A stretch of DNA of 64,000 nt. Source: Microthyrium microscopicum (taxonomy: Eukaryota > Ascomycota > Dothideomycetes > Microthyriales > Microthyriaceae). This document shows, in pieces, positions 33,701 through 45,443 of the stretch. Under the pieces are notes generated by a model. That model saw nothing but the letters and a program-made list of their open reading frames with translations, searched no databases and had not been told where the DNA came from. A program made the position numbers and the translations under genes. The first letter of the stretch is position 1; every line of letters begins with the position of its first letter. Location of the stretch: the NCBI GenBank assembly GCA_010405405.1, contig MU004243.1, forward strand, positions 863,340 to 927,339. Direction: 5' to 3'.

Positions 33701-36612
33701 TACACTCTACGCACACGTATCTGGGCTTCACTACGATCGCAAACTCTTTATCGCACAATCTCTGGTTTCATGAACTACAGCCGAGCCATCAAGCTTTTGT
33801 ATCGTGTAGAAAACCCAGAAGTAGTCCAGATGTTTGGTGGCAACTCCGACAAGCTCGAACGAGAATTGGAACGCATGGCACGCCGCAAGTACAAGATTGT
33901 TGTTTCTATGCAACGGTATGCCAAGTTCACTAAGGAAGAACGTGAGAATACCGAGTTCTTGCTCCGTGCCTATCCCGATTTACAGATTGCCTACCTCGAT
34001 GAAGAACCACCGGCCAATGAGGGCGAAGATCCTCGATTGTACTCTGCTTTGATTGATGGACATTCAGAGATAATGGACAACGGAATGCGTCGACCCAAGT
34101 TCCGCGTACAGCTCTCTGGCAACCCCATCCTTGGTGACGGAAAGTCCGACAACCAGAACCATTCAATCATCTTTTACCGTGGCGAATACATCCAGCTCAT
34201 TGACGCTAACCAGGACAATTACCTCGAAGAATGTCTCAAGATTCGTAGTGTTCTTGCTGAATTCGAGGAAATGCAGACTGACGAAGTGTCTCCATACGCA
34301 CCTGGTTCCACCCCAGTCTCACAGAATCCTGTTGCCATTCTTGGTGCTCGTGAATACATCTTCTCCGAGAACATTGGTATCCTTGGTGATGTCGCTGCCG
34401 GAAAAGAACAGACTTTTGGTACTCTCTTTGCTCGTACTCTGGCTCAAATCGGTGGTAAGCTCCATTACGGTCATCCTGATTTCCTCAATGGTATCTTCAT
34501 GACTACTCGTGGTGGTGTTTCCAAAGCTCAAAAGGGTCTACACTTGAACGAAGACATTTACGCTGGTATGAACGCTCTTATTCGGGGTGGTCGCATCAAG
34601 CATTGCGAATATTACCAGTGCGGTAAAGGTCGTGATCTTGGGTTTGGCTCCATTCTCAACTTCACAACCAAGATTGGTACTGGTATGGGAGAGCAGATGC
34701 TTTCCCGTGAATACTACTATCTCGGAACTCAGCTGCCTTTGGATCGATTCTTGTCATTCTACTATGCCCATCCTGGTTTCCACATCAACAACATGTTCAT
34801 CATCCTATCTGTCCAACTGTTCATGATCGTTCTCATCAACCTTGGAGCCTTGAAGCACGAAACCATCATGTGTACCTATGATCGCAACAAGCCAATCACG
34901 GATCCTATGCTGCCAACCTACTGCGCCAACTTGAAGCCTATTCTTGACTGGGTCGAGCGTTGCGTCGTTTCCATCTTCATTGTCTTCTTCGTGTCTTTCA
35001 TCCCTCTTATCGTCCAGGAGCTTACAGAACGCGGTTTCTGGCGGGCTGGTCGTCGTCTTGCAAAGCATTTCTCGTCCTTCTCTCCGGTCTTTGAAGTCTT
35101 CGTCTGCCAGATTTATGCCAACTCTCTACAAGCCAATTTGTCGTTTGGAGGAGCTCGATACATTGGTACTGGTCGTGGTTTCGCTACTGCTAGAATTCCT
35201 TTCGGTATTCTATACTCTCGATTCGCTGGACCTTCAATCTACATGGGCTCACGTCTACTGATGATGCTTCTGTTTGCCACTACGACCGTATGGGGTATCT
35301 GGCTTCTCTACTTCTGGGTATCTCTCATGGCGCTCTGCATTTCCCCGTTCCTGTTCAACCCGCATCAATTCTCATGGAACGATTTCTTCATCGACTACCG
35401 CGAATACCTCCGCTGGTTATCTCGAGGCAACACTCGATCGCATGCCGCTTCTTGGATTGGTTTCTGCCGTCTCTCGCGTACCCGTGTTACTGGTTATAAA
35501 CGCAAAGAGTTGGGTGATCCATCTGCCAAGCTCTCAGGCGATGTTCCACGTGCTCACTTCACCAACATCTTCTTCTCTGAGATCATCGGACCGTTGATCA
35601 TGGTCATTGTAACTTTGATCCCTTACACCTTTATCAACGCACAAGTCGGCGTGACCTCTGCCCTCAACGACAACAAGTCTATCAAACCCACATCTTCGTT
35701 GATTCGAATCGCCATCGTCGCTTTCGCGCCCATTGGTATCAACGCTGGTGTCCTAGCAGCGTTTTTCGGTATGGCTTGTTGCGCGGGACCTCTTCTGAGC
35801 ATGTGCTGCAAGAAGTTCGGTGCTGTCCTTGCCGCAATTGCCCACGCTATTGCTGTCATCTCTCTTTTCATCTTCTTTGAAGTTATGTTCTTCCTTGAAG
35901 GTTGGAGCTTCCCACGCGCACTATCAGGAATGATTGCAGTGGTTGCCATTCAGCGATTCGTCTACAAGATCATCATTGGTCTTGCTTTGACTCGAGAATT
36001 CAAGGCCGATACTTCCAACATTGCTTGGTGGACCGGCAAATGGTATACCATGGGCTGGCACACCATCAGTCAACCAGGTCGCGAGTTCATGTGCAAAATC
36101 ACTGAATTGGGTTACTTCGCAGCCGACTTTATCCTTGGACACATTCTATTGTTCTTCCATCTACCGATCCTGCTTATCCCATACATTGACAAGTTCCACT
36201 CTGTTATGCTCTTCTGGCTCCGCCCAAGGTATGTTTCTTTAGCCACAATTACAAATCCAAGCTAATTCATTCCAGTCGTCAAATTCGTCCACCGATCTAC
36301 TCACTCAAGCAGACAAAGCTTCGGAAGAGACGTGTCATCCGATACAGTATCTTGTACTTTGCCCTTTTCGTCTTTTTCCTAGTTTTGATTGTCGGTCCTA
36401 TCATTGCCGGTCCAAAACTACCGACTATAGACCTTCCAAGTGGCATCCTCGGCGATCTCATCCAACCTCATGGCTTGAATCACAACGACACCGCCTCTAC
36501 CTTGACTGGTAACAACCCACAATTCGGCGGCAGCCCATCAACTGCTTCTGGTGGTGCTGCTTCGTCCACTGATATTTCTTTGCCAACGGGTGCAAAGCTT
36601 AGAGTGATGTAA
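30728..36612 (+). CDS. FKS1: 1,3-beta-glucan synthase catalytic subunit (GT48)
   Basis: Exons 30728-31032, 31084-36228 and 36276-36612 give 1928 residues, the usual Fks length. Layout: Tyr/Gln/Gly-rich cytosolic N-terminus; FKS1 domain 1 (about 290-400); a first block of membrane spans (about 455-710); the large cytosolic GT48 glucan synthase domain (about 800-1380); a second block of about ten spans; and a short Ser/Gly-rich tail after the last exon junction. Family knowledge: a plasma-membrane enzyme that polymerises UDP-glucose into wall beta-1,3-glucan and extrudes it, regulated by Rho1; the echinocandin target. Hot spot 1 reads FLSLSFRDA (residues 679-687), with Ala where most fungi have Pro. 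The hot spot 2 region is DWVERCVVS. The small first intron and small last exon are typical of ascomycete FKS1. A MULE lies about 750 bp upstream. Confidence 0.97.
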
Positions 36613-37728
36613 AACAGTGGTCCTTTGTCAAACTTCCTGCTGCCAATTTGCATTTGCAAAGCGATTTGAAATGCTCTTGTACTATACAGCGTCTCAATTG
36701 AGACGAATCTAAAACACCCAGCATTTTTGTCGGTTACCAAACCGATATCACTACACCTAATACATCGCCTATTGTCATTCACGGCATTCACACTGAAAAA
36801 GCGAACTTTGCCTGAGCGTTCACGCTATAATGAACTCGTTAATCACCCTACACTGGGCTGGCATTCTCTTTTTCGGCGAAACACAGCAAACTCACACAAG
36901 CAATACATCAAATCACACTGACGGCGTTCTTTCCCCGGGGCGGAAATTAGGGGTACTACGGAGACATTGGATTGGGTGATGTTTTTTTTTTGCACTCTTT
37001 TGATTTTTTTCCCCCTGTTTTTGTACTTGTTGTTTGCGGCCCAACTCCCTCGATCGATTCTTTCTATCACAACATGTAGATATGGTTATTTTGCAAAGTA
37101 TAATGGCATCACTCAAAGGTCTTTTCCCTTGCGGGTTTGCCTGTGAGATGGCAGCTGTAGGCTGAAATTGAATGGTCGATTGTTAAAAACCTTTGTGTTT
37201 CTTGTGATGGGACTTGACATGTGAGTATACTTTTGGATATCTTATGACCAATGGTTAGAGGTCAATGTTTGTCTGTCGGCTCTTGCTGTGGCCGTTGTTG
37301 TTTCGTTATCGGCCATTTTATTGCAGCGATCTAGCCGGCATGGGTTGTTACAGCTTACAGCTTTTTGCCTGATTTGACAGTGGTCTAGACACCTGTTAGT
37401 CTTAGCTGTTCTGAACGGCAGTGGCAGGCGCTGTTTTGTCCTTGAACTAAAGTATAACTCCGTAGCGCACGGAGTGGGTTTGTAGGTACCTAGGGATGTA
37501 TGACCGTGGTGAGAGGGTTCTGGTTGCTGGGTGTATCCTTATTGATTTGCTTCATGGGATGGGAGTAGTGGAAAGACAAGTGGGTGTTTGTCACGGTTTT
37601 TGGGGTGGTGTGTGATTTGATGGGAGAGGGGTGGTTTTATGATGGGATTGAAGGTATTTGTCTCTTGTTGATATAACAGGTAGCATGGAATAAACATGCT
37701 TGGTTTCTCTTAGAACAACGTCACAGAG

Positions 37729-37841
37729 GTTGTACGATATGCTTGAAGTTATCTAAGGAACTTCACTACTTCATGATAAGAAGTTGTACGATATCCTTGT
37801 GATAAGAAGTTGTACGATATCCTTGAAGTTGTCTAAGGAAG
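37729..37841. repeat. Degenerate short tandem repeats
   Basis: Three copies of a unit containing gttgtacgatat, with variable tails (cttgaagttatctaaggaa in the first and last). The second and third are spaced by a 26-bp step that includes gataagaagttgtacgatat. No coding role is seen. Confidence 0.7.
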
Positions 37842-37888
37842 TGCCGTAGTAAAGCTCAAGTGCCGATCCGATGCAGTTGACGATAGAA

Positions 37889-38277
37889 AGATCATGCTAA
37901 TTCAATATGGGCTGGACCTTGTATTCTGTGGCTTCTCTTCAGAATTTCTGTGGGATTTCTGAAGTACCCATGAGATCTTCCAAACCGCCGAATATTTCTG
38001 AAGATCCCGTTTGTCACAATGCACTCTGTTGGTGCGCTGAAAAGACAATGGAATACCAACATTTCATTACATCGAATGTTAGACAGATCATGCTAAATCA
38101 ACATGACCTGGACCTTGTATTCTACAGCTTCTCCTCAGGTTTCCGTGGGATTTCTGAAGTACCCATGAGATCTTCCAAACTGCCGAACCTTTTTGAAGAT
38201 CCCGTTTTTCACAAAGCACTCTGTTCGTACGCTGAAATGACAAAGAAGTACCGACATATCCTCACATCGACCTTCTA
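37889..38277 (+). repeat. Two-copy tandem duplication of about 195 bp with an open frame
   Basis: Copy 1 runs 37889-38084 and copy 2 38085-38277; both begin agatcatgctaa. An ATG at 37907 opens a 123-codon frame through both copies, and GISEVPMRSSK occurs twice, 65 residues apart. Comparing the copies codon by codon, most differences change the amino acid and few are silent, so there is no sign that the protein is conserved. I regard it as a diverged duplication, possibly a relic of an older gene; a lineage-specific small protein is not excluded. Confidence 0.6.
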
Positions 38278-40028
38278 GGGAAATTCGAGATCTAGAAAAT
38301 AGTGGAGCTCACGGATCTTGAGGAGAGAAGTAGAAACAAGTTTATTATCAGATGGTTCATGGTCCAGGGCAGTTTTCCCCGCGTTAAAGCAGACCAGTTC
38401 TCCATTGACTTGACTTGAAACGGAAGGAGGTTAGAAGCAACTGACACGAGGGCGCTCTTTAACTACCAATTGATAATCTCTACCATCGCTTTAACTGAAG
38501 AAAGCATGGCTTGAATGTCGTGTACTGATTCACAGCGTAATTTCATATCAGATTGCAGATAAAAAAAAGGCAGTCGATATGGAAGCTTGACGGCCGATTG
38601 CGTCAGTCATTCTTTCTGGCGGTTGACATGCTTCTGGCAGCTCTGGCATCCAGACTGTGTTTCATGAAACTGCAGGTATCAAGTAACACTATTGAAAATT
38701 GGGGTTGAACCTGGAAAGTCATGATTCATGATGCTTCGGCGCCTTCTCTTTAAGATTAAAAACACCTACATTTTGGTCTTCTCTAGAGCCGGCCCGCACC
38801 TGGAAAAAGCCAGCGGTCTAGATTTCCAGACAATTGCCTCCTAGCATCCACCTTGAACATCCAAGACCAAGAGGCTCTGCACGAAAGAAGAAGAGCGCCA
38901 GCAATTTCATTTTTGGCTGCAACACGAACAAGCACTTGGCTTGGCATCAGCCTCTTTCTTGGCGGTGGCCCCCTTTTCTTGCCATGAGCACTCTTGAGGT
39001 TTCCAAAACTTACCAACTTTTGTTACATTCCATTCAAACCTTCTTGGCCGCGCGCGAGAAGGAATTTACCGCTTGCAACTGAATCTCCCCTGCGTGAAAT
39101 GAATTTTAAGCTCCTGTCTCTTACAATGCCAAGATGTTCTGCAGCGCCTGGAGGTGTTCGGGGGGGGCCCTTTTAGCTAAACTGACTCAAATCCCCTGAT
39201 GTTATTGCTCGTTCTCATACACACCACCAGTCAGGACTCAGGAATCACTGTCATGCTGAAGCTTTCGAGGAGGATCTGACGATCATATCTTGGCCCTGTA
39301 ACCGCTGCATCTCTTATATTGTTGGCGCTCAGAGTTGGCTCAAGGTTCAGGAACTGATTGTCATAAGGCGAATAAGACCAGGAAATTTACAAGACTCAGA
39401 AGCAATGGTCAAACGACCATGTTTTGAATGCTTACGGGTTCTAATGGGGGCCATCCAGAAACTCAAGTGTCGCGTGCGAAAGGAGAGCCGCTGCGACGCC
39501 CTCACTCCATCACTCTGTAAAGTTACGCGCTTCGTGATGTTTGCTGGCTTGGCCAGAACAGCGTGGGGAAATGGGCACATTGGCCTGGTTAGAATCCAGC
39601 CCAGTTCGCTGCCCCTGGAGAAAAGAGGCGCTTCAAGATGACCGTTTTTGATCGGTACCGTTAGCTTGCTTTAAACTCTGCATATGGTGGATTTCTTGAT
39701 CCCTCCATCGAACATCATGTTATGAAAGACTATCCCCAACTTCACCCTTGCGTCTCTCAATTGTATCTTGATTATCCTTTTCTTCGTTTTCTAGGGATAT
39801 CCCTATCACGTTCCTTTCAGTGGCATTTTCACATTCATTCAAAGCGTTTAAAGCATACAGGTCCGATCTTTACAATTTGTTTCTCCCGTTTTATCAGCGA
39901 ATCAACATATGATACCAAAACTACGCCCGTACTTTCTTACACAGTTCATTCGTTTCGAACAGGAATCTTAAGCTCCGAATTATACGCCTGAGCTCTACCC
40001 TTGTTGAAGCAAAACAAGAAGAGTTGGC

Positions 40029-43000
40029 ATGGAACATCATGGCCAACAGTCAACTCATAACCAGACTGCAGGACCTCTGACTGCTGGTCCACGATCGAGG
40101 CATGTCAGAAATGGTTCGATTGATATTCAACAACTTTTAGATTCCATGCGTGCTAGACGCGCCTCTTCCATTAACGCTCTTACGTCCTTGCGAACATGCC
40201 TTGAAAGGAAGTCATTTCAACCTTCCATATATACACTCATTCGGTGCTACACACAATGCTGGAAATGCTTACCGGAAAGCATAAAATCTGGGGTGGATGA
40301 TCAATACAACGATCTGATCGAGTCTACTCTAGACCTGGTCAAGTCGAGATATCAGTCACTTCTTGATCTTCTACCGGAAAATCATGGCGGTCCAACAATT
40401 ATTGATCCCATCAGCCACAGATCGATATCGCAGAGAACCCTGGCTTCATTCGTACAAAGTTTCAAGCTTCCAGGAGTGGATCCAGCCAGGCCTGTTGTCG
40501 CTCTTGCTCTCCCCAATAGTCCGCTTCTAGGATTAGTATCAATAGCAGTTGCAACCTACTATACTCTAGCACCCATCAACGTCAACAGCGGAGCCGATCA
40601 ATTCCAATCAGATGTATTAAGCGCTGGCTCATCAACGATTGTTGTTCTTGGGGAACATGTGGAACAACTTGGACTCGATGGAGATTGGGTTGCTCAACAC
40701 GGGATTCAAGTGTGCATAGTCCACCCTAAGGATGACTTGACATGCAGCATATCGACATTGGACGGTTCCGCTAAATCCACTCTCATTACACCTAAACCTA
40801 ATGGTCCTGACGATACTTGCATTCTTCTTTTCACCAGCGGGACCACCGGAACTAAGAAGTTAGTTCCCATCACTCTTCACGCACTCATTTCTGCGGTCGC
40901 CTTCATTGGCTCCTCGTGGAATTTGACAGAGCACGATGTATGTCTGAACATGATGCCTCTGAATCACATTGGTGGACTCGCTCGGAATCTTTTCGCACCA
41001 ATTCTTCTTGGCGGCTCGACAATATGCTGTTCCGCATTTGATCCCAACCTCTTCTGGGACCTGGTACTAGAAGGAAGAGCAACATGGTATTATGCGTCAC
41101 CTTCAATGCATTCGGCCATTCTCAACGAAGCACCCTCACAACAGGAAGTCGTACATAAGAGCCGTATACGCATGGTCTGCAATGCAGCTGGTGGTCTTCT
41201 CCCCTCTCTTTCAACTCAACTACGCGAGACGTTCAACTCCACCATCCTTCCCAGCTATGGCATGACCGAATGCATGCCCATTTCGACACCACCCATAGAC
41301 TACCAACTCGACCGACCAGGAACCTCCGGCATAGCAGTGGGCCCTGAACTTGGCATACTTGACGCCGCCGGACAACAAGAACAAACGGGCACAATTGGAC
41401 GAGTCTGTGTTCGTGGCAACCCAGTCTTTCCTGGCTATCTCATAAATGGCCAAATCGACAAGTCAGCGTTCACCACGGATGGTTGGTTCGATACTGGCGA
41501 TCTCGGCTACCTTGACGCTGATGGTTATCTTTACATCACCGGCCGCAGCAAAGAAGTCATCAATCGAGGTGGTGAAATCATATCTCCCTTTGAAGTCGAG
41601 GAAGCCATTATGACGGCCTCCAGGCGTGTCGGCTCACCCATATATGGACGCATCATCGAGTCGCTTGCCTTCTCAGCGCCCCACGACACGTTGCAAGAAG
41701 TTGTGGGCGTAGCCGTCGTTACGACCCCGGGTGCACCACGCGTGGATCTACGGCAGATTCATGACGCAGTCAAAAAATCGCTCCACTCGACGAAATGGCC
41801 GGTCGTTCTGGTTTATATGGATGCAGTACCAAAACGAAATGGCAAGCTTTGTCGAGTGAAGTTGGGCGAGCGCTTGGGATTTGGCCCTATTCAAGATGAT
41901 CTGCAAGTAGTGGCGCGCCATTTCGAGGCAGTGTGTCCTGTTATGGATGCGCCAATTTCAATGCAGATCAACAAAAATGTCTGCCAAATCGATGGGCAGC
42001 AGACGATAAATTCCATCAGCTCATATTTGAAGGACAAGGTTGATGTATTAGTGAAACCGAATTCCAATACTGGCTTCTTGGACGCCATTATCGCTCCTAA
42101 GGACGATTCGGGTAATACCGAAATTGATATTGGCCAACTGAAAGCCTATCTTCAAGATGATCTCCCTGGCTACTTGATTCCAGGAAAGATCCAAGCAATT
42201 AATACTCCATTCCCGCGAAGCTTGTTTGGCGCTATCGACACGGAAGCCCTGGATAGCCTGCTGTCTCCAACAAAACTCTCCGCCATCACAAAATTTACCT
42301 CACCAACAGAACAGAAACTGCAGGAAATATTTGCCGACCTTCTTTCTATGCCAATTGAAGATGTTTCTTCTGACTCTGACTTTTTCGATCTCGGCGGCGA
42401 TAGCTTGCGGGCTGGACGACTATTGTCACTTATCCGCAAGGAGTTTAACAGCAGAATTCCCATTGACAAGCTCTTCGCATTCAGTCGCGTGTGCGATATT
42501 TCCACCATGATCGAAGACTACCGGATGACATTCCCCAGCGAGAAGGAAGGAAAGCATACTACGCCCACAATGACCCAGACATATAGCTCAACAAGCTTAT
42601 CAACACTACTCATCCACTTACTCCCAATATCTGTGTTTTCTCCTCTCCAAAGTGCATTCCACCTGATTCTATTCTTGAAAACATGGAGTCTCCTGCTCTA
42701 CTACTTTCGACGAGGAGAAACAAGCGGAAACTTGTTCTACCTGGTCATTTCCATGCTAGTTGCTCGCGCAATCGAAGGGTCGATCTACCCTCTCATTGGT
42801 ATCGCCGCTAAATGGATCATCATCGGCCGATACAACGAAGGTTTATATCCTATGTGGTCAGGATATCATAACAGATGGTGGCTTGTTTCCAAGATTCTTG
42901 ACAATTGTGGCATTGGCATGTTCAAGCACTATCCTTGGTCTCGCGTTCTCTACTACCGACTAATGGGTGCCAAAATTGGAAGAAATGTCCTCATTCAACC

Positions 43001-45173
43001 AAATACCGTTCTCGGCGAATACGATCTTCTTGACATTGGCGATAATGTCGAGCTCGACCGATGCGTTTGCCGTGGATTTGCGGTGGAGCACAATACGACC
43101 ATGTATCTCGGCAAAATCCGAATGGGCAATGGATCTGCTGCTGGTATGAAGACAGTAGTCGCACCAGGGACGACTGTTCCAGAAGATGTTTGTCTCGGAG
43201 TTAATTCTTCTTCGTGGGAAGCACAAGATGCGGATCCATCGAATTTTGAACAAATGGCATCAAGAATCCCAGATCCACACTGGCTGCTTTGGCTTCTTGT
43301 GGGGTTGCCTATTATGGGCGCAATCGCTACCATTTCTCGTCTGCCATGGCTTGCTGGTCTAATAGGTCTCAACGTTGCTCACGCGCCCATGGATGCGGAT
43401 ATGATGCTCTTTCTCTTTGGATGGTTCTCAAATCCACGACGAGTTGGCTTTCATTTCTTGGCTCGGATTATGAATCTATGCATAGCACCGCTTCTTCGCA
43501 TGGCTCTCATCATACTTTTGAAACGATCAACAGACCTAATTTTTGGTAAAATTCAGCCAGGACTGGCATCAAAGCGAAGCCAGCTCGATCGTTTCCGCAT
43601 GAAGCTTTTGTCAGAGCTCATTCCCAACGGCAACATCAGCGATGTCACTGGCTTCTTTGGTACTCATTACGAAATTACCTCCATTGTTGTTCGAGCTCTA
43701 GGTGGCAAAGTTGGCAAACGTGTATATTGGCCAGGCAATGGGCCTTCAATACAAAACTTTGATCTACTTGACATTGGCAATGATGTGGTCTTCGGCTCTC
43801 AAGCAAGACTACTCACCTCAGATGGAGTTGGCTGCGATATCGTTCGGGTCGATGATGGCGCCATGGTAGCCGACCGAGTGATCATGCTTCCAGGTTCTCG
43901 CATTGGCAGGAATGCTGTTCTCGGAAGCGGATCACTGTCACGACGAAATGCATACTATGAACCCGACTCCATCTGGATTGGCGCCAAAGCTGGCGGTCCT
44001 GTCCGCCTCACACCAAGGAGCAGCCAGGCTAGCTCAGCAACTCTTATCAGCCCCAGAAGTGACATGGCTGCCGAATTCCCCAATGTGACAACTGATTTTA
44101 TTGACCTCGAAAAGAAGGTATTGGAATCTGACCCAGTCTACAACCGATTCCCAGGCTCCCTAGATAGTACTCGCTCCTCTATGGAACTCCATTCGTTCCT
44201 CTCCGACAGCATATCCGAGGCCTCGCTACCCACCAGCTCTCCGTTCGGTCGGGCTTTTTACGAAGGACAGGCACCATACACCGTTCTCAATCTATGGACC
44301 ATCACTGCCTACTCCTTCGCCACGAACATCCTCGTCTCCATCTACTGGAATCTGCCAAACATCCTCACCTTGCAACTTCTCGCTCGAGCCACCAAGCACC
44401 CACTACTCGCACCTTACTTTGCCGCAACAATATACCGCCCACTTGTCGCCATCGGCTTTGTCTCCGTGACATTCAGCTTCCTTAAAGTATCCCTATCAAT
44501 CCTCGCCCTTCTGATCTGCATTGTCGCGAAGTGGGTTCTCATCGGCCGCCGCACGCCAGGGTCTTATGATTGGGACGCCTCATCCTACTGCCAGCGCTGG
44601 AAACTTTACCTCACCATCGAACGTATCCGCCGAGGCCATTTCGGCGGTGACGATATCCTTACGATGTTGACCGGCACATGGTTCATCGCTACATATTTCC
44701 GTCTGCTCGGCGCACGGATCGGCTCTGACTGCGCGTTGTATGCGGGTGGAGAAATGACGCTTGCTTGCACAGAGCCCGATCTCGTTACGCTTGGTGATCG
44801 CGTTGCCGTTGACGATGCAAGCTTAGTCGCGCACATCAATTCGCGCGGTGAATTCAAACTCAACACTCTCGTGATTGGTGACCGTGGTGTGATGCGTACA
44901 GGCTCAAGACTCCTAAGCGGAGCGAGTATGGCAAAGGACTCGTGCTTGCTAGAGCATACGTTGGTGATGGGCGGCGATGAAGTGGAGAATGGGACGACGT
45001 GCCAGGGATGGCCAGCTGAGGACTTTATGGCGGCAAGAGTGGTGCTTGAAGATACCACTGACATGAATGAGAAGAGCGAGCGCGTTAGGGGATCAAGGTG
45101 GGCACAATTTCGCCTCTTGCGGTGGTTCAGAGGAGATGTGAGATATCAGCGAGTTGGAGCGGAGAGTGACTGA
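40029..45173 (+). CDS. Adenylation-carrier-(TM/beta-helix)x3 enzyme, Pls-like architecture
   Basis: An intronless 1714-residue protein. Adenylation domain (about 100-640): P-loop FTSGTTGTKK (266-280 region), MPLNHIGG (309-316), YGMTE (410-414), DTGD (488), GRSKEVINRGGE (about 507-518) and the catalytic Lys606 in PKRNGK. Carrier domain (about 745-830): FFDLGGDSL with phosphopantetheine Ser792. Then three units, each a pair or cluster of membrane spans followed by a left-handed beta-helix (hexapeptide-repeat) domain: helices at about 980-1065, 1224-1315 and 1560-1670. This is the plan of bacterial epsilon-poly-lysine synthetase Pls (A-T, six TM segments around three C-terminal domains; the NRPS terminal domain of unknown function) and of the reported fungal enzyme VibA. 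Inference: it activates an acid, loads it on the carrier and condenses it at a membrane. Needs a 4'-phosphopantetheinyl transferase. Product unknown. Confidence 0.88.
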   Translation: MEHHGQQSTHNQTAGPLTAGPRSRHVRNGSIDIQQLLDSMRARRASSINALTSLRTCLERKSFQPSIYTLIRCYTQCWKCLPESIKSGVDDQYNDLIESTLDLVKSRYQSLLDLLPENHGGPTIIDPISHRSISQRTLASFVQSFKLPGVDPARPVVALALPNSPLLGLVSIAVATYYTLAPINVNSGADQFQSDVLSAGSSTIVVLGEHVEQLGLDGDWVAQHGIQVCIVHPKDDLTCSISTLDGSAKSTLITPKPNGPDDTCILLFTSGTTGTKKLVPITLHALISAVAFIGSSWNLTEHDVCLNMMPLNHIGGLARNLFAPILLGGSTICCSAFDPNLFWDLVLEGRATWYYASPSMHSAILNEAPSQQEVVHKSRIRMVCNAAGGLLPSLSTQLRETFNSTILPSYGMTECMPISTPPIDYQLDRPGTSGIAVGPELGILDAAGQQEQTGTIGRVCVRGNPVFPGYLINGQIDKSAFTTDGWFDTGDLGYLDADGYLYITGRSKEVINRGGEIISPFEVEEAIMTASRRVGSPIYGRIIESLAFSAPHDTLQEVVGVAVVTTPGAPRVDLRQIHDAVKKSLHSTKWPVVLVYMDAVPKRNGKLCRVKLGERLGFGPIQDDLQVVARHFEAVCPVMDAPISMQINKNVCQIDGQQTINSISSYLKDKVDVLVKPNSNTGFLDAIIAPKDDSGNTEIDIGQLKAYLQDDLPGYLIPGKIQAINTPFPRSLFGAIDTEALDSLLSPTKLSAITKFTSPTEQKLQEIFADLLSMPIEDVSSDSDFFDLGGDSLRAGRLLSLIRKEFNSRIPIDKLFAFSRVCDISTMIEDYRMTFPSEKEGKHTTPTMTQTYSSTSLSTLLIHLLPISVFSPLQSAFHLILFLKTWSLLLYYFRRGETSGNLFYLVISMLVARAIEGSIYPLIGIAAKWIIIGRYNEGLYPMWSGYHNRWWLVSKILDNCGIGMFKHYPWSRVLYYRLMGAKIGRNVLIQPNTVLGEYDLLDIGDNVELDRCVCRGFAVEHNTTMYLGKIRMGNGSAAGMKTVVAPGTTVPEDVCLGVNSSSWEAQDADPSNFEQMASRIPDPHWLLWLLVGLPIMGAIATISRLPWLAGLIGLNVAHAPMDADMMLFLFGWFSNPRRVGFHFLARIMNLCIAPLLRMALIILLKRSTDLIFGKIQPGLASKRSQLDRFRMKLLSELIPNGNISDVTGFFGTHYEITSIVVRALGGKVGKRVYWPGNGPSIQNFDLLDIGNDVVFGSQARLLTSDGVGCDIVRVDDGAMVADRVIMLPGSRIGRNAVLGSGSLSRRNAYYEPDSIWIGAKAGGPVRLTPRSSQASSATLISPRSDMAAEFPNVTTDFIDLEKKVLESDPVYNRFPGSLDSTRSSMELHSFLSDSISEASLPTSSPFGRAFYEGQAPYTVLNLWTITAYSFATNILVSIYWNLPNILTLQLLARATKHPLLAPYFAATIYRPLVAIGFVSVTFSFLKVSLSILALLICIVAKWVLIGRRTPGSYDWDASSYCQRWKLYLTIERIRRGHFGGDDILTMLTGTWFIATYFRLLGARIGSDCALYAGGEMTLACTEPDLVTLGDRVAVDDASLVAHINSRGEFKLNTLVIGDRGVMRTGSRLLSGASMAKDSCLLEHTLVMGGDEVENGTTCQGWPAEDFMAARVVLEDTTDMNEKSERVRGSRWAQFRLLRWFRGDVRYQRVGAESD

Positions 45174-45443
45174 TCAAATACCCATCATTTTGAGCTTTTT
45201 TTTTACTGTATATAACGATCACGTACATAGTACATACATTAGATAATAAAAAACATATCATGATCAAAACAATGCTAAGATGCAATGGGATAGTGACAAC
45301 AAACATACCTAGCTAAAAGGTGAGTTTCAATGAGCAAATCATCAATGCTGAAATCAAATCATACTATCTTCCAACAATAATGAATTCCACTCAAAGACAC
45401 CGCAAATCAATGCGCCTGTCTCATCATCAAAGCTCAAATATTG

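Larger units (their letters stand above)
36613..40028. other. Long intergenic region with tandem duplications
   Basis: 3.4 kb between FKS1 and the adenylation-domain enzyme. The first few hundred bases are FKS1 3' sequence with T-runs near 36980-37020. Short tandem repeats (37729-37841) and a two-copy 195-bp duplication (37889-38277) are listed separately. A G-run followed by CCC sits near 39162-39171. Frames such as 38834-39082 and 39405-39641 carry no family signature. Confidence 0.5.

Noticed and set aside
31140-36142. Many minus-strand and alternative frames inside FKS1
   Set aside because: Shadows of a well-supported gene; none has a domain of its own.
37907-38278. 123-codon frame as a normal gene
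   Set aside because: It coincides with a tandem duplication and shows no sign of amino-acid conservation between copies; kept as a repeat.
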